Below, one piece after another: positions 1-12,000 of a stretch of 64,000 nucleotides of DNA. How positions within the stretch are numbered: position 1 is the first letter of the stretch; each line of letters begins with the position of its first letter. The DNA is from Formicarius rufipectus (Eukaryota; Chordata; Aves; Passeriformes; Formicariidae), in contig VXAU01004724.1 in assembly GCA_013399695.1 (NCBI GenBank), forward strand, positions 1,159,205 through 1,223,204. The letters are read 5' to 3'. The notes beneath the pieces are model-generated. The model worked only from the letters and a program-made list of their open reading frames with translations, made no database searches and was not told the origin of the DNA. A program made the translations under genes and the position numbers.

Positions 1-3000
1 CAGAAAGACTCCCCAAGGTATAGAATTAATCTCATCAATTCTGGTGAAACAAAGCATTAGCCACTCAGATATAGGCGAGACAAGGCAATCTCCTTTAAAG
101 CAGATTATTAACATCAGATCAAACAGGCAAATAGAAGTAAACTAGAAAAATTTAAACAAACAAAAAAATCCTTATTAAAACATCATAGGAACAATGAAAG
201 TATACTAGGAGGAAAAAAACAAACAAAACAGAAAAAAACCCCAAAACAACACACAAACATTTCCAGAGCCCATATAAGAAGCAAGGTTTTTTATACCTAC
301 AGAAATGTACCACCAAAATAACATCTTCACAATTCCTATCAAGGGATAAACAACTGCAACTTAACTATTTAAATGTTAACATGATTGTTCAGGATTTTCC
401 TTCCCGCCAACCCCCATTCCCACTTCTGGCATGAAGTTCTGAGAAAAGTAAATAATCAAACACACTAAAGAAATTGATTATGACAAAAAAACAGAATAAA
501 GAATTCTAGTGGACAACTGCCATTTAGAACTTAAACTACCCACAATTATAAATTCAAATTTAAAGTAAAATTTTGCTGTTAGACAAACTGAAAGTAGAAC
601 TAAAGGGCTGGTCTTCATTTTAGGTGAACTATCATTATTTATTGCATTTTCACACCCTTAAAGAACTCCAGGGGCTCCTCAGCACTGCAAAACCCTCAAA
701 CTGTACTTCAGGTGTAGCACAGTGTAAGCACGTACTTAAAAGCATGAAGGGGGAGAGATTTTGGCTCTGCTCTCAGCTGTTACTTGATGCTGGTCTAGAT
801 AACTACATAACTTGCGGAACATCTCAACCTTCCAGTGCGATACCCAAACAGAAGTAAATACAAAACATATAAACAAACAGCATGTAAGTATCAAGTACAA
901 TTTCAACTTCAGAAAAATATGATCTTCTGAAGTGCTGTCTGAGGATCAATCAACAGTGCATTTAAATCTCTAAATCAAACTCTTCTTTTGGCTACTACTT
1001 GCCAACAACAAAACTAAACTGATCACTATCCTCCTCCAGCTGCCTCCAGGCAACATATCCACAGTTGCTACTGGCCTTAAATATTCAGACCATGATCAGG
1101 AAAGTGGTAAGAATGAAAAGGAAAATTGATGACATGATGCATTAACAAAGTCTCCTTCATCTGGTCAAAAATCTCAGAAACGTGCAAGTAAGTGGAAAAA
1201 CTTCCATAATACACCTGCTGACCAGAGGCTGGTACAGATCACACTGGGCTTCTTCCACAGCTGAAGACACATCAGCTCATAGCAAGGTTTCACTACCACT
1301 AAACTCACCTTGCTGCAACCACTGCCATATTAACAACAAACGAACAAAACCCACCAAAAAACATAAACAAAAAAAACCCCTCTAACTTTGTTTTTCCAAA
1401 CCTAGCAATAGAAGAGGAAAAAAATAATGGCTTTCCAACTGCTACAAGGGAAATAAATGTTTCAAGTTCCAAGTTCACTAAACAAGTAACAAACTGTCAA
1501 CAACAGCAAACTGCTACAAGAATACCAACACTAAGAATTTTCAGGCAATCTGGAGGTAGCGCTCCTGCCTAATTACCAGAAGCATCATGAAGACATCCTG
1601 ACACAGCCAGAGAGCTATGAAACACATAAGACATCTGACATTACCACCTCAGCCAGGGAAAAGTCAGTACACATCATACCAGAAAAAGTCCCGTTGCATG
1701 TGCGTGTGCCTGCACATGTGTGTACAGACACACAGAATTACCAGCATTCAGGGAAAAGCACCTGGGATTTTAAGGTCCCACTGTGATTAATAAAATATTG
1801 TCTGAATGACAGGTCAAGACATATGCAGGGCTGTGCAAAACTCAAGACTGAAACTGTAGAACAAGCCCCTAGAGTTTCATCTTCAAGCTCCAGAGGATGT
1901 ACAGCACAATATTAAAAAAAAAATCCTCACAGCTAAATGATTCAGGAAAACACGTTAAGAGGGAACATCAGAAATCACTGAACAATTAATATTCTATTTC
2001 CAAATCAGAAATCTACAAAGTCTAATATATAATTTATAGCTTAAGGTCTTAGGTCATTGAAATCTGGATCTTTCACCAACCTATTCACTTATAAATTAGG
2101 CTAAGCAGATACACCTTTCTTATTTAATTTTAAAATTTATTAACTTGTCCTGTTAAAACTTACTCAAAACCACACTGAAGTCCTCTATTGATAAGAGAGC
2201 AGAAAAAAATAAACACCAAAACATTCAGTGTTCATTTACTGAGATACCAGTATGTTTTGACAATGTTCATTCCCATTTTTCATTAGAAAAGTAAGAGATT
2301 TTTTTTCCCTTCACTATCAACTCTTATTTCTGGACAGGAAACCTGAAGTTCCACCCACAGCCCACACAGGCCTGTCCCCACAATCCCATAGGACAGTGCC
2401 AGCAAGGACACTCCTCTCCAACTGAAAAAGTCTCTCTGGTAACAGAAGGATCATACCTGACACACACCATTGGTATTTTCTTCTTCAACACATTTCTGAA
2501 TAATCTTTTTTTTCCCCCTTTCACCATTTCAGACCAGTACAGCTAAAACCACCCTAACACAAAACAAAACTATTTCCTCTTCCCACAACTAGTCCTGGTG
2601 AAGCAGGTTAAGCACCAATTAAGTGACTTAAGGACTGAAGCCTACGGAATTCAGAATGTACATTTTTCTGTCATTCCATGTTGCCATTCAGCTGTTAGAA
2701 AATAAGTGCTACTCGTCTTAAAGGCTCTTCTAGGGACAATTTTCTATTACTTGAGCTTTGGGTATTTTACATGAAAGCTTAATGAAAAGATAGCCCTGAT
2801 ATTCCCTCCCAGTACTTTTCATTATTTTGAAGCACTAATTTGAACACTTCTGTTAAAAATATATTAGGGAAGTCTATTGCAATTTATAGCGGAGAAGAGG
2901 ACATGAGGAAACTACAAGGAGTTGCACGTTTGTGTCTTGCTTTCAACATAGTCTTGAAACCCAGCTTAAGAACAGAATTTGGAAAAAAAGATGTACGTCT

Positions 3001-4904
3001 CTAAGGAATGATGCAATGTGGAATTCCCCTCTTCTGAGTAAATCCACAGCTAAATGCTAACTACCAAACAGCATGATTTGCTGAGACATCCATGCAAAGG
3101 TCTGTATGGAAGAAAATCACATTTTTCTGTTGGCAGTTACATGTGTAAGGAAAACTAAATCACCAGACAGGGTTACACAGTGGTTTTGTAAGCAGATCAG
3201 GGATACTACAAATAAAAGCTTCCCACAGTAACATTCCTGATAGTTAACCATTACTTCTAAAGTAGTCTTCAATCTAACTTCATGAAAAAAAAAAGGCTGA
3301 AAATACTAGCATTCAAAATACAACTAGATCTTAAATCCCCATCCTATGCATCTTTTTCAGAGGTGTTATAACAGAAAGTTAACCAAAAGCAAGTAATCAT
3401 TCTCACAGTTAATAATAAATAATCCTTTAAGAAAACTATATTCCAGTAATGTTCCTTCGGAAAGCAAGCCTGGGAACATACCTGTGTCCAAATGGTTTTC
3501 ATTCCCAGTATTGTAATTTTTATTTGAAAACACATCAACAGTTGGCAGCAAAAAAGTTTTGATAACAAGCAGACTGGATTCAACACTCAAATAAAATGAA
3601 CAACTAATGGTTTCTTATAAAACAAATCAAGTCTCAAAATTCAGAACAGAAAATACAAAAATATCCTGGTTGTAGTATTAGGCCCCCTTAGGGAAAAGAA
3701 AAAAAAAAAAGTGAAGCAAAAAGATTTTGTACTAAGTCACAATGCACTACTTTAAAACCTTATTTATCTTCCTCCTCTCCTCTACAGTAGAGACAGTTAT
3801 TAGCAGTTCTCCTGCAACATCACCAACACTCCATTTTAAATTACTTTATCAAACCAGACCTACAGAAAGTGCTCACAGCACCAATGGGCTCAAGTGGCCA
3901 CTGTCATGTTTCAGAAAGGCAGCAGTTGACATTCTGAGGGTGCAAAGTCGTGACAGAACAGCTTTCTGCCATTGTCTGTCTATGCAAGACTCTAAACAAG
4001 AACACTTAAGTCAAAGCATGGTTCTGTGCAGAGGGAACCTCTGTTAACCATGTTCTCAAGTCACAGTCTACCCTTAAGCATAAGAGAGACAGTCAATATA
4101 ATGTAACTGTTCCAAAAAGATAACTCATAATGAATTACAGTTTGGTAATAACTGTGAGAACTTTAAGATGTTCCTACCTTAGGAAGAAAACAAAAACCAG
4201 ACTTAATATATGAAAATGTCACTGCATTTCTCTAACACATGAATCTAAAATAGTTTAAACTTCCCATGTAGAAAAATTCAAGCCCCACTGCAGGCAAGCA
4301 AATGTTTATGAAAGACCTTCTTTCCACCCCTCACCTCTACTATGGAATAGCTAACAATGTTCAGGTATATTAAAAAGTAAAAGTACTGCTGTGTATTTAC
4401 ACACCACAAACATCATGTGTAATATAAGACAAGTCTATAGGAACAGCACACAACACTGCCAGCTTTGCAAAAGACAAGGACTACAGCAAAAGACAGACAC
4501 TGCCAAACTGTGTTCCCAAAACATACCCTTCAGTACAGCTCTAAATGTTGAACTCTGATTTTAAACAAGTGTGATACAGGTAATAAAACTGGGTACAGAT
4601 ACACAGAGGTTGAAGAGAAGACACCACCATGCTGTAAGAAAAACTTAAGATAGAGAAACCATGCCCAAGTGGTCAGATTAATACTAAAGCAAACATCCAG
4701 GAAACAACTAAGGGACACAAAAGCCTTCACATGTAAAACTTCTCAAATGAACACAAATTCCAGGAAAGTTTCTTACATCTTCAGACAACCACTTCACACT
4801 GCTCTCTGCATGTGCTGCATAAGCAAGGCTACTAGTTCAATTAAACAACTCTGATTACAAGAGAAAGGATTAAACTAAGTGCAATAGTTTCAGGGGCTTT
4901 GTGG

Positions 4905-4930
4905 GTTTTTTTGTTTGTTTGTTTGTTTTT
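4905..4930. repeat. (TTTG)n simple repeat
   Basis: A T-rich run passes into four tandem TTTG units and then an AATAAA-containing T/A stretch. It looks like a short tetranucleotide microsatellite with no coding content. Confidence 0.8.
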
Positions 4931-5112
4931 AATAAAATTCTGCTTTAAGTTAAAAGCAGTAATGGACAACTTTGATTCATCCACTTCACAAATGAGGCTA
5001 TCCTGAGCAGCATATTTTCAAAATATACCTACAGCTTTTAGATCACTTGGAATATATAAAAGTGTTTCTAAATAACAAAATATAAAAAGGTATATGTGTA
5101 AATTTCTCTGTC

Positions 5113-5136
5113 TATATATATATACACACACACACA
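5113..5136. repeat. Compound (TA)n(CA)n microsatellite
   Basis: About six TA dinucleotides run directly into six to seven CA dinucleotides. This is a standard compound dinucleotide microsatellite and likely length-polymorphic. Confidence 0.85.
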
Positions 5137-7609
5137 TAGAGAGATCTACACTCAGAGTACTGCCTAATACAAAAGTAGTTTCCACTCAAATACCTGAAGT
5201 TCTGAACTTGTCCAGTCCAGAGCAGGAAGAACAGAAAAAACTTTCCATCTATTTTCAATAAACATCTGACAGAGACAGAACTTCAAAGCCATTTTAAAGT
5301 AATTTGTTCAAATTAATAAACTCCCACCTATTTTTACCTGGGGTTGCACTCACAGTGGAAAGTCCTAAACTAATTGCAATTTCAAATATAAGATGTCTTG
5401 AAACTAAGGTATTAGTTAGACTTCTTTTCTTAGAAGTCTATTCAATTTTGCAAGATAGACACTAATCCACTATTTCAGTTTATTCTGAGTCTCTTCCAAG
5501 AATTCCAGAATATTAGCAAACTGCATAAATCTAAAAGTGTGCATTTTGAATAGAGAGCAGTTACACTGGTCTGTTTCTGAGTACAAAAGCACCACACAAT
5601 GTGGAGAAGTAAACGTTTATATAAGGGTGACAGTGTTCTACAGAGAGAAAAATAGCTTTGCTACCACTATCCTTATTGATTACCACCTCCAGACGTAGTC
5701 TTCCTGTCAGTTCCACAGGCATAAGCATTGCCAAAATGGCAAATTCTGCACGACATGAAGCAGCAGCCAGGAGAGATTAAGACAGAAGACACCCAAAAGA
5801 AATATCATTAACACAAACTACACAAAAGAAAAGTAGAAGATACACTGGAGAGGGAAAAGTTACTATGATACAATCTTACATTTATTTCTAAATAATTCCC
5901 CCTGCCCCCTCTCTGTTAACATGCTGATAACTTGGGTTTCTTTCACTGCAGCCTTATGATTATGTTCATGTTTTTGTTCACAGTTATCATTAAGCATCAT
6001 ACCGTTGTCCAGGGTATTGCAACAATCAATACACGTATTTTATATACCTCCCTGAAATTCTTGCTATTAGCAAGTGTAGTTTGCTGGTTCAAGGAATAAA
6101 CATTACTTCGCCACCAAGAATCAAAAGCATTATTTAAAAAACACAAAACAAAACAAAAAAGACCAAGCAAACAAACAATACAACCCAACTGCCTTATGTA
6201 TGACTTGGGTTTTGCTGAGAAAAACTGTTACTTGTTCAGCAACATGTCTCAAAGCAAAATGTTAAAGTATCACAAATAAAGTTAACTGCCTACAGATTTC
6301 AATCACTCTTAAATCTTTCTAGGGACACCGTTCCAATTTCACAATCAATAGAGGTCAATCCCCCAAACACCCATCAATAGTCCCTTCCTAAACATAACGA
6401 TTTTACCTCCCCATTTGTCAGGCATTTGAGAAGCTGCAGAAAAGCACAAGTTACCCAATGCATCTATCATAGCAAATGTTGCCACTAGTATGCTAAAGAA
6501 TGCATAATAATATTTAAATTCAACAACTTTTTATAAAAATACAGGCCCTGGTTCTTCAAGTAGGTCAGCAAAAGTGGGCCTTGTGCTGGCTTTGAGCCTG
6601 TGACTTCAGAGGGTCTTTGGGCTGCCACAAACATGTAGTGACACAAATACAACTGCAGAACTGTGAATATAAACCGAGTTGCACAGATACGATGAAGGCA
6701 GCTGAGACAGACACAATATGTCTTCAGTGAGTCTGGGAGTCCTTTGAGCATTAAATTAGAACAATTCCTTTCCAAAAGACTTTTTTTTTAAAACCCCTGT
6801 ACAGTTGTGTGTTACTGCAAATCTTCAAAATACTTAACTGGACTTCTGAGAGAGCAACCTGAAAATGACATATGGCACCTAAAAACCAGCTGAACAATGC
6901 TTCCACGAGAACAAAACCACTTAAGGACAAAATAGGTAATTTTCGAAGGCTATTCTCTCTGTATACCAACAAGGCTGCACGAAGTGGGACAGCACACATT
7001 AACACGGTGATAACCAACACACAAAAAAACTCAACACCCCAAACAACCGGCGAAATCCTGTTTGCTCGAGGACAATAACAGAGAATACCCGTGGTCCGAC
7101 TGCTCGCAGCCCCCCCTGCGCACACCTTGGGGAGAGGGGCTGCAGCGTCTGAAACAAATCGCCACGGACAAGCCCCAAGGCACGATTCCGAGGAGGAGGA
7201 GCGGCACGGCGGACTAGAGGGAATCAGATGGAAAAGCCACGAACGCCTTTTTGTGCATGGAAGCAGGGCCGCTGGAGGCCGAGGCCAGAGGAGTGGCCTG
7301 CGTGTTCGCAGTGTTTACAGCGGGCGTGAGCGAGCCGGTGCCGGCGCTTTTCATTGAGACCGTGGGCAAAGCGCCTCGGCAGGGCCTGATTTCCAGGCGT
7401 CGCCCGGGCCTACGCGGCCCCAATCACTCCACCTCAGTAATGGCGTTCGGGGCGAGGGGAAGCGAGGAGCAGGCGAGGCGATGCCGGTGCAGCGCTGCGG
7501 GGCCGCGCCGGGCCCTGCTCGTTGCGGGAGGCCCGGCCGGAGGGGCCGCTTCGGGCCAAGCAGAGCCCGCCGAGGCCCGGGGCGCTCCCCCCCACCGGCC
7601 GCCGGCGAT

Positions 7610-8393
7610 NNNNNNNNNNNNNNNNNNNNNNNNNNNNNNNNNNNNNNNNNNNNNNNNNNNNNNNNNNNNNNNNNNNNNNNNNNNNNNNNNNNNNNNNNNN
7701 NNNNNNNNNNNNNNNNNNNNNNNNNNNNNNNNNNNNNNNNNNNNNNNNNNNNNNNNNNNNNNNNNNNNNNNNNNNNNNNNNNNNNNNNNNNNNNNNNNNN
7801 NNNNNNNNNNNNNNNNNNNNNNNNNNNNNNNNNNNNNNNNNNNNNNNNNNNNNNNNNNNNNNNNNNNNNNNNNNNNNNNNNNNNNNNNNNNNNNNNNNNN
7901 NNNNNNNNNNNNNNNNNNNNNNNNNNNNNNNNNNNNNNNNNNNNNNNNNNNNNNNNNNNNNNNNNNNNNNNNNNNNNNNNNNNNNNNNNNNNNNNNNNNN
8001 NNNNNNNNNNNNNNNNNNNNNNNNNNNNNNNNNNNNNNNNNNNNNNNNNNNNNNNNNNNNNNNNNNNNNNNNNNNNNNNNNNNNNNNNNNNNNNNNNNNN
8101 NNNNNNNNNNNNNNNNNNNNNNNNNNNNNNNNNNNNNNNNNNNNNNNNNNNNNNNNNNNNNNNNNNNNNNNNNNNNNNNNNNNNNNNNNNNNNNNNNNNN
8201 NNNNNNNNNNNNNNNNNNNNNNNNNNNNNNNNNNNNNNNNNNNNNNNNNNNNNNNNNNNNNNNNNNNNNNNNNNNNNNNNNNNNNNNNNNNNNNNNNNNN
8301 NNNNNNNNNNNNNNNNNNNNNNNNNNNNNNNNNNNNNNNNNNNNNNNNNNNNNNNNNNNNNNNNNNNNNNNNNNNNNNNNNNNNNNNNNNNNN
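7610..8393. other. Assembly gap (784 N)
   Basis: An uninterrupted run of N inside the CpG island. Extremely GC-rich sequence on both sides makes a short-read dropout the likely cause. Several apparent long open frames that cross this run are artefacts of reading N as open codons. Confidence 0.99.
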
Positions 8394-8538
8394 GTGTGCG
8401 GGGCGGGACGGACACGGGGATGGACACACGGACGGGCAGTGCGCGCCGCGCCCGTTTGGCGTCGGTTGGGCGCGCGCGCGCTCGCTCATTGTGGGCCCCC
8501 CCCTACTCCCGTCAGCGGGCGCGCGCGGGCCCGAGTGG

Positions 8539-8546
8539 TGACGTCA
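8539..8546. promoter_or_regulatory. CRE/ATF site 1 (TGACGTCA)
   Basis: A perfect 8-bp palindromic cAMP response element within the CpG island, followed by a GC-rich spacer and a second identical copy. TGACGTCA is the consensus bound by CREB/ATF bZIP dimers; occupancy here is inferred, not shown. Confidence 0.7.
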
Positions 8547-8558
8547 CGGCCGTGGCGG

Positions 8559-8566
8559 TGACGTCA
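8559..8566. promoter_or_regulatory. CRE/ATF site 2 (TGACGTCA)
   Basis: The second perfect copy of the element, 20 bp from the first measured start to start, which puts both sites on the same face of the helix. Both are preceded by G (GTGACGTCA). Confidence 0.7.
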
Positions 8567-8584
8567 GCGCGGCCGCCTCCCGCC

Positions 8585-8620
8585 GGGATCCGGGATGGGA
8601 TTCGGGATCGGGATCGGGCG
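8585..8620. repeat. Short GGGAT(C) tandem repeat in the CpG island
   Basis: About six imperfect units of GGGATC, GGGATT or GGGATG follow one another just downstream of the paired CRE sites. It is a small hexanucleotide-type array of unknown function; regular G-triplets also give it some G-quadruplex potential. Confidence 0.65.
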
Positions 8621-8981
8621 CTGCGGGACCCCCATTGGGGTACAGCGGCCTCGCGTTTCTCACAGAGCCGAGCGTACCTTTTGTGGTTCCCGCTGCCCCC
8701 CCAGGGAAGCGGAGCCCGGCGGGGAGCGCTTCGACGAGGCTCGGGGGCACACTCGGTGTTGATCTCGAGGTGTCCCGGGTCGGGGTACGGGGTGGGCTCG
8801 GTGGTCGCTGTGAGCCCCTTCCCACCCCGAGTGTTCTCTGGGTCTTTTTCTTTCGTGCGTGTTCATTTTATGTGTTCATTTGTGACCAGAGTATGAGAAC
8901 CCCAGTCTGTGCAAGGGCTCCGTATAGCGACTGTGGGGACTTTAAACGTGGATTTTAAACGCGGAGGAGAAAAATGGGGAA

Positions 8982-9063
8982 GGGTTCCTTGTAAGTGAGA
9001 GAGGATTCCTTGTAAATGAGAGGATTCTTTGTATATGGATAAGGGTTACTTGTGGAAGGACAG
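8982..9063. repeat. Degenerate minisatellite, about 20-bp unit, four copies
   Basis: Four consecutive units start at about 8982, 9001, 9022 and 9043. Each begins GGRTT, contains CTTTG or CTTGT near its middle and ends in purine-rich sequence. The first unit contains GTAAGT, a good splice-donor match, so the array could overlap the exon-intron boundary of a rightward transcript. That is inference. Confidence 0.7.
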
Positions 9064-12000
9064 AAGTTCTGGCAGGTACGGGGAGCTCCAACAGCGACCG
9101 AGCCGGGGCTCGGTGTTTTGTTGGTCCATATTCCAAGGTCAAAGAACGATATTTTAACAACATCACTCAGGAACGCCAGAGCAGGAAGCGAAAGATGCAG
9201 CATCCAGCTGCAAGCGCAAGAGGAATTCAGGCTGCACGGGCTGGGGTTTGCTCCAGAGGCTGGGGCTGACAGCCTGAACTCTCTTGAGAAATGTTTTTAG
9301 CTTTTGGACCACTCAGTGGCAAAAGACTGAAAAACTGGTGGCTCACCGCAGGAGTTTGAACAACAGTGGAACTGGGTGGGTGTTTTTCAGTAATAAGCTA
9401 CAGCGCGAAACCAACTTCTGATATTTCCTAGTTTAACAGAGTTAGTTATTTTTATATAATGATGGTATTATTTGGGAAGGAAATTTGAAGTATATTTCTG
9501 TATGAGCTACTCAGTAAACAAAACAAGGGATGCAGCTGCTTCACTGTAAAAATGCAACAGTCTGTTTACTGGAGGAATAGCTTTACATGCATTTTCTTCC
9601 GCAATAAAAACAAGTCATAGGCATGGTGAAAGTCTGCAAGTGTGAGCCTGTTCATGTTTGGGTTAGAAATATGTGTAATCATGTAAAAAACAAGCCTTTT
9701 ATCTCCGTGATTTTCATGCCTCTGAGCACGTTGTTGTGGCCTCCTTTTTTGTCTCTTATCAATTACTTTGAGCTTTTCCTATTTCCCATTTATCACGTTT
9801 GTTCTCCAGGGAAAGTACTTAAAATTACATAAAATGCACTTAGGTTTTTTTGCATTTAGCTCCCTGGAGCTCTTCACTGTTTATGATGACTTACAGAGGC
9901 ACAACAACACCTCAAACAATTGGATTTGTTTTTATTTTGACACCTACTCTTATAAATAAACTGCTGTGTTTGTTGATGGTCATTTCTTTTTATTGTTAAG
10001 TGAACCCTTGTTTTAACGACAGACCAAATACTGTGTTCCTTTTAACTACTGTGGCTTTTTTGGCAGAGCAAAAGAGTGACACATCAGTGGATTTTTATAA
10101 TGTGGGTAATTGTCCACCAAGAAATTGACTGTCAGATCACATAAAAGTCAACAACAGAAAAAAAGATAGGAACAATACTTGTGGAAACAATAGTGTTACA
10201 ACTTATAGCAAGTGTTCCCGCTTGTGAAGAAGCGTTCCTTCAGCCAAGAGGAAGAGTGAAAGCTTTGATTATTTTAATTGAAACCTTAGATTTGGAACAA
10301 ACTAAGAACCCATTCCTCTGCTCCTTTCTGGGACCTTTGCTGGTGTTTTTCTGATTTTAGGTTCTACTTTATGTGCAGTTTGAAAAACACAATGAGAAAT
10401 GAGAGGAATTTTGCACTTGCATGGGAAAAAATTATTCATGTTTATATTTGACTTTCTTTAAACCTCCTGGTTTAAAACCATATTCTGATGTGCTTTGACA
10501 GACCAGCAATTGCTTGTAGTGCCACGCTAATCAAAGGTCATGCTAGTTTGCAGCACACAGCAGTTTATGGTATCAAATAAGATATTGAGGCAGCAATGGC
10601 ACTGTGTGGTTCCTGAACAGGGAAACTGCACACAGACTTGTGACTGGGGAGTTCTTCCCATTGCCTGCTCTGTGCTCAGGCTTGTGCTGTTCTCTGGGAG
10701 CGTTGCCGTGGCTCATCTTGGGTGATGCTCCTTTGCCTTTGGAAAAGGCACACACACACCCCAGTACTGCAAATAAATGTTACTGGTTGGTCTTTGAGTG
10801 GTAACAGTGGAAACAAAAGGATGTGAGTGAGAAAAAGTTCTGATTAAAGAGTATCCCTGAGATGAAGGCGGAAGTCTGGAGGCACTCAGAAAACTCACTG
10901 ATTGCTCCAAAGTAAATGTCCACAAAGACAGAATAATTTATTCCTCGGTAGTTATCCTGGTTAATTCCCTGCTGTACATGACCACTGGTGTGATTACAAA
11001 TGCTTTTGAGCCATATTTAATTCAGTGTGAAAATGTGGGGAGTGGAAGTGTTTCCCTGCAGGCTTCCCCACTCCGGCTCTGCAGCCAGCCCATCAAACAA
11101 AAAGTGAAACCAGTTGTGAACCAGCTGGTCATGTTGTTCACTGACTAATCCAAAACAAATGATAACCAACATTCTGGCAAGGGGATTATTCAGAATTTAG
11201 AAGATCTCTGTTAACAGGTGCATTTATCCTCAGTTCCTAAACTCTGACTGATGCCGCACTGCTCCACAGGTAGACAAAAATAGAAGTTGCAACGCTGCGG
11301 CTGCAGAGTAAAGCTATAGAGCTTTGCAAAGGAGTAACATAAAAGAGGAGTAACAGAAGAGAGAAAGTGGGATTTTACCACAGACCCATAGAGAATAATT
11401 TTATTTTCCTTCTGGCTCAGCCCCTTGGATGCTGCATTAGACACAATCCACCAACATTCAGAAAACAACAGGTCATGTAGCAGATAGGAGAGTTCCTTCT
11501 AAAAACAAAACAAATACTGCTTGAAGGCCAAACAAGGCACTGGACATTGAGATTTGTTCTAAGGGATCATGTCAAGGATCAATCTTGCACCATTTTCAAT
11601 ATTTTTGGGCCCAGTCCAGTAATTCACTTAGGCACATGAGTAGTGTTCTTGGTTTACCTGTTTTTTCATTGACTTATTAAAGCCTTTGTGTGAGTTCCAG
11701 AAGGGAAAGAGTACTTCGCACTTACCCAAGTCTTTGATTTATGCAGTATATAATTTGGATAGTATTTTGGCAATAATGATACACATATAAATGTCACTTT
11801 GTACATTATTGGATCAGATGTCATCTTTTTCAGAAAATAACTCTGTCTTTCACGATTGTAATTTCTAATGTAAAGTGTAATTTTATCATAGCAGTCACAG
11901 AACATTACATACATGATTAAATGATATTTTCATGCTGGTAATAATGAGTCCCAGATACAGCACATGAGTGGTGGACAGCGTCTGAGACTTTTGCGCTCAC

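Larger units (their letters stand above)
1..7090. other. AT-rich non-coding stretch left of the CpG island (probable intron or intergenic)
   Basis: No convincing gene is visible here. Open frames on both strands are short and unrecognised. By eye the plus strand has more A than T and more C than G, which in vertebrate introns is the pattern expected when the minus strand is the sense strand. I therefore infer that much of this may be intron of a gene transcribed leftward from the CpG island. Simple repeats inside it include a TTTG run at 4905-4930, a TA run joined to a CA run at 5113-5136 and CAAA-rich tracts near 1330-1380 and 6138-6178. One phase-compatible pair of exon-like segments (2912-2964 and 3482-3573, minus strand) is described under findings and is not strong enough to call. 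Confidence 0.55.
7100..8850. promoter_or_regulatory. CpG island, probable divergent promoter, interrupted by an assembly gap
   Basis: CpG dinucleotides are dense from about 7.1 to 8.85 kb, in sharp contrast with the AT-rich DNA on both sides, and the flanks of the N run are almost pure G/C. A GC box lies at about 8400-8407 and CCAAT boxes occur on the plus strand at 7420-7424 and as ATTGG at 8634-8638. Two CRE sites lie at 8539 and 8559. CpG islands of this kind mark transcription starts in vertebrates. The switch in strand asymmetry across the island suggests transcripts leaving in both directions. The start sites and first exons cannot be placed, because the island centre is missing and no open frame flanking it is recognisable. 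Confidence 0.75.

Noticed and set aside
4530..4645. Minus-strand segment after a very good acceptor (TTTTTCTTACAG) with a possible donor GTATGT
   Set aside because: All three frames contain stops, so it is not an internal coding exon; a pseudo-exon is more likely.
5331..5456. Minus-strand segment ending CCCCAG|GTAAAA with an open frame of about 35 codons
   Set aside because: The acceptor is weak and it cannot be joined in phase to neighbouring exon-like segments without forcing choices.
6751..7125. Minus-strand frame of 124 codons with hydrophobic stretches
   Set aside because: Hydrophobicity follows from T-rich sequence; no recognisable domain, no clear start and no matching splice sites.
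7251..8896. Several 340-470 codon open frames on both strands across the CpG island
   Set aside because: Most of their length is the N gap read as open codons; the real flanking parts are Arg/Pro/Gly/Ala-rich translations of GC-rich DNA and match no protein I know.
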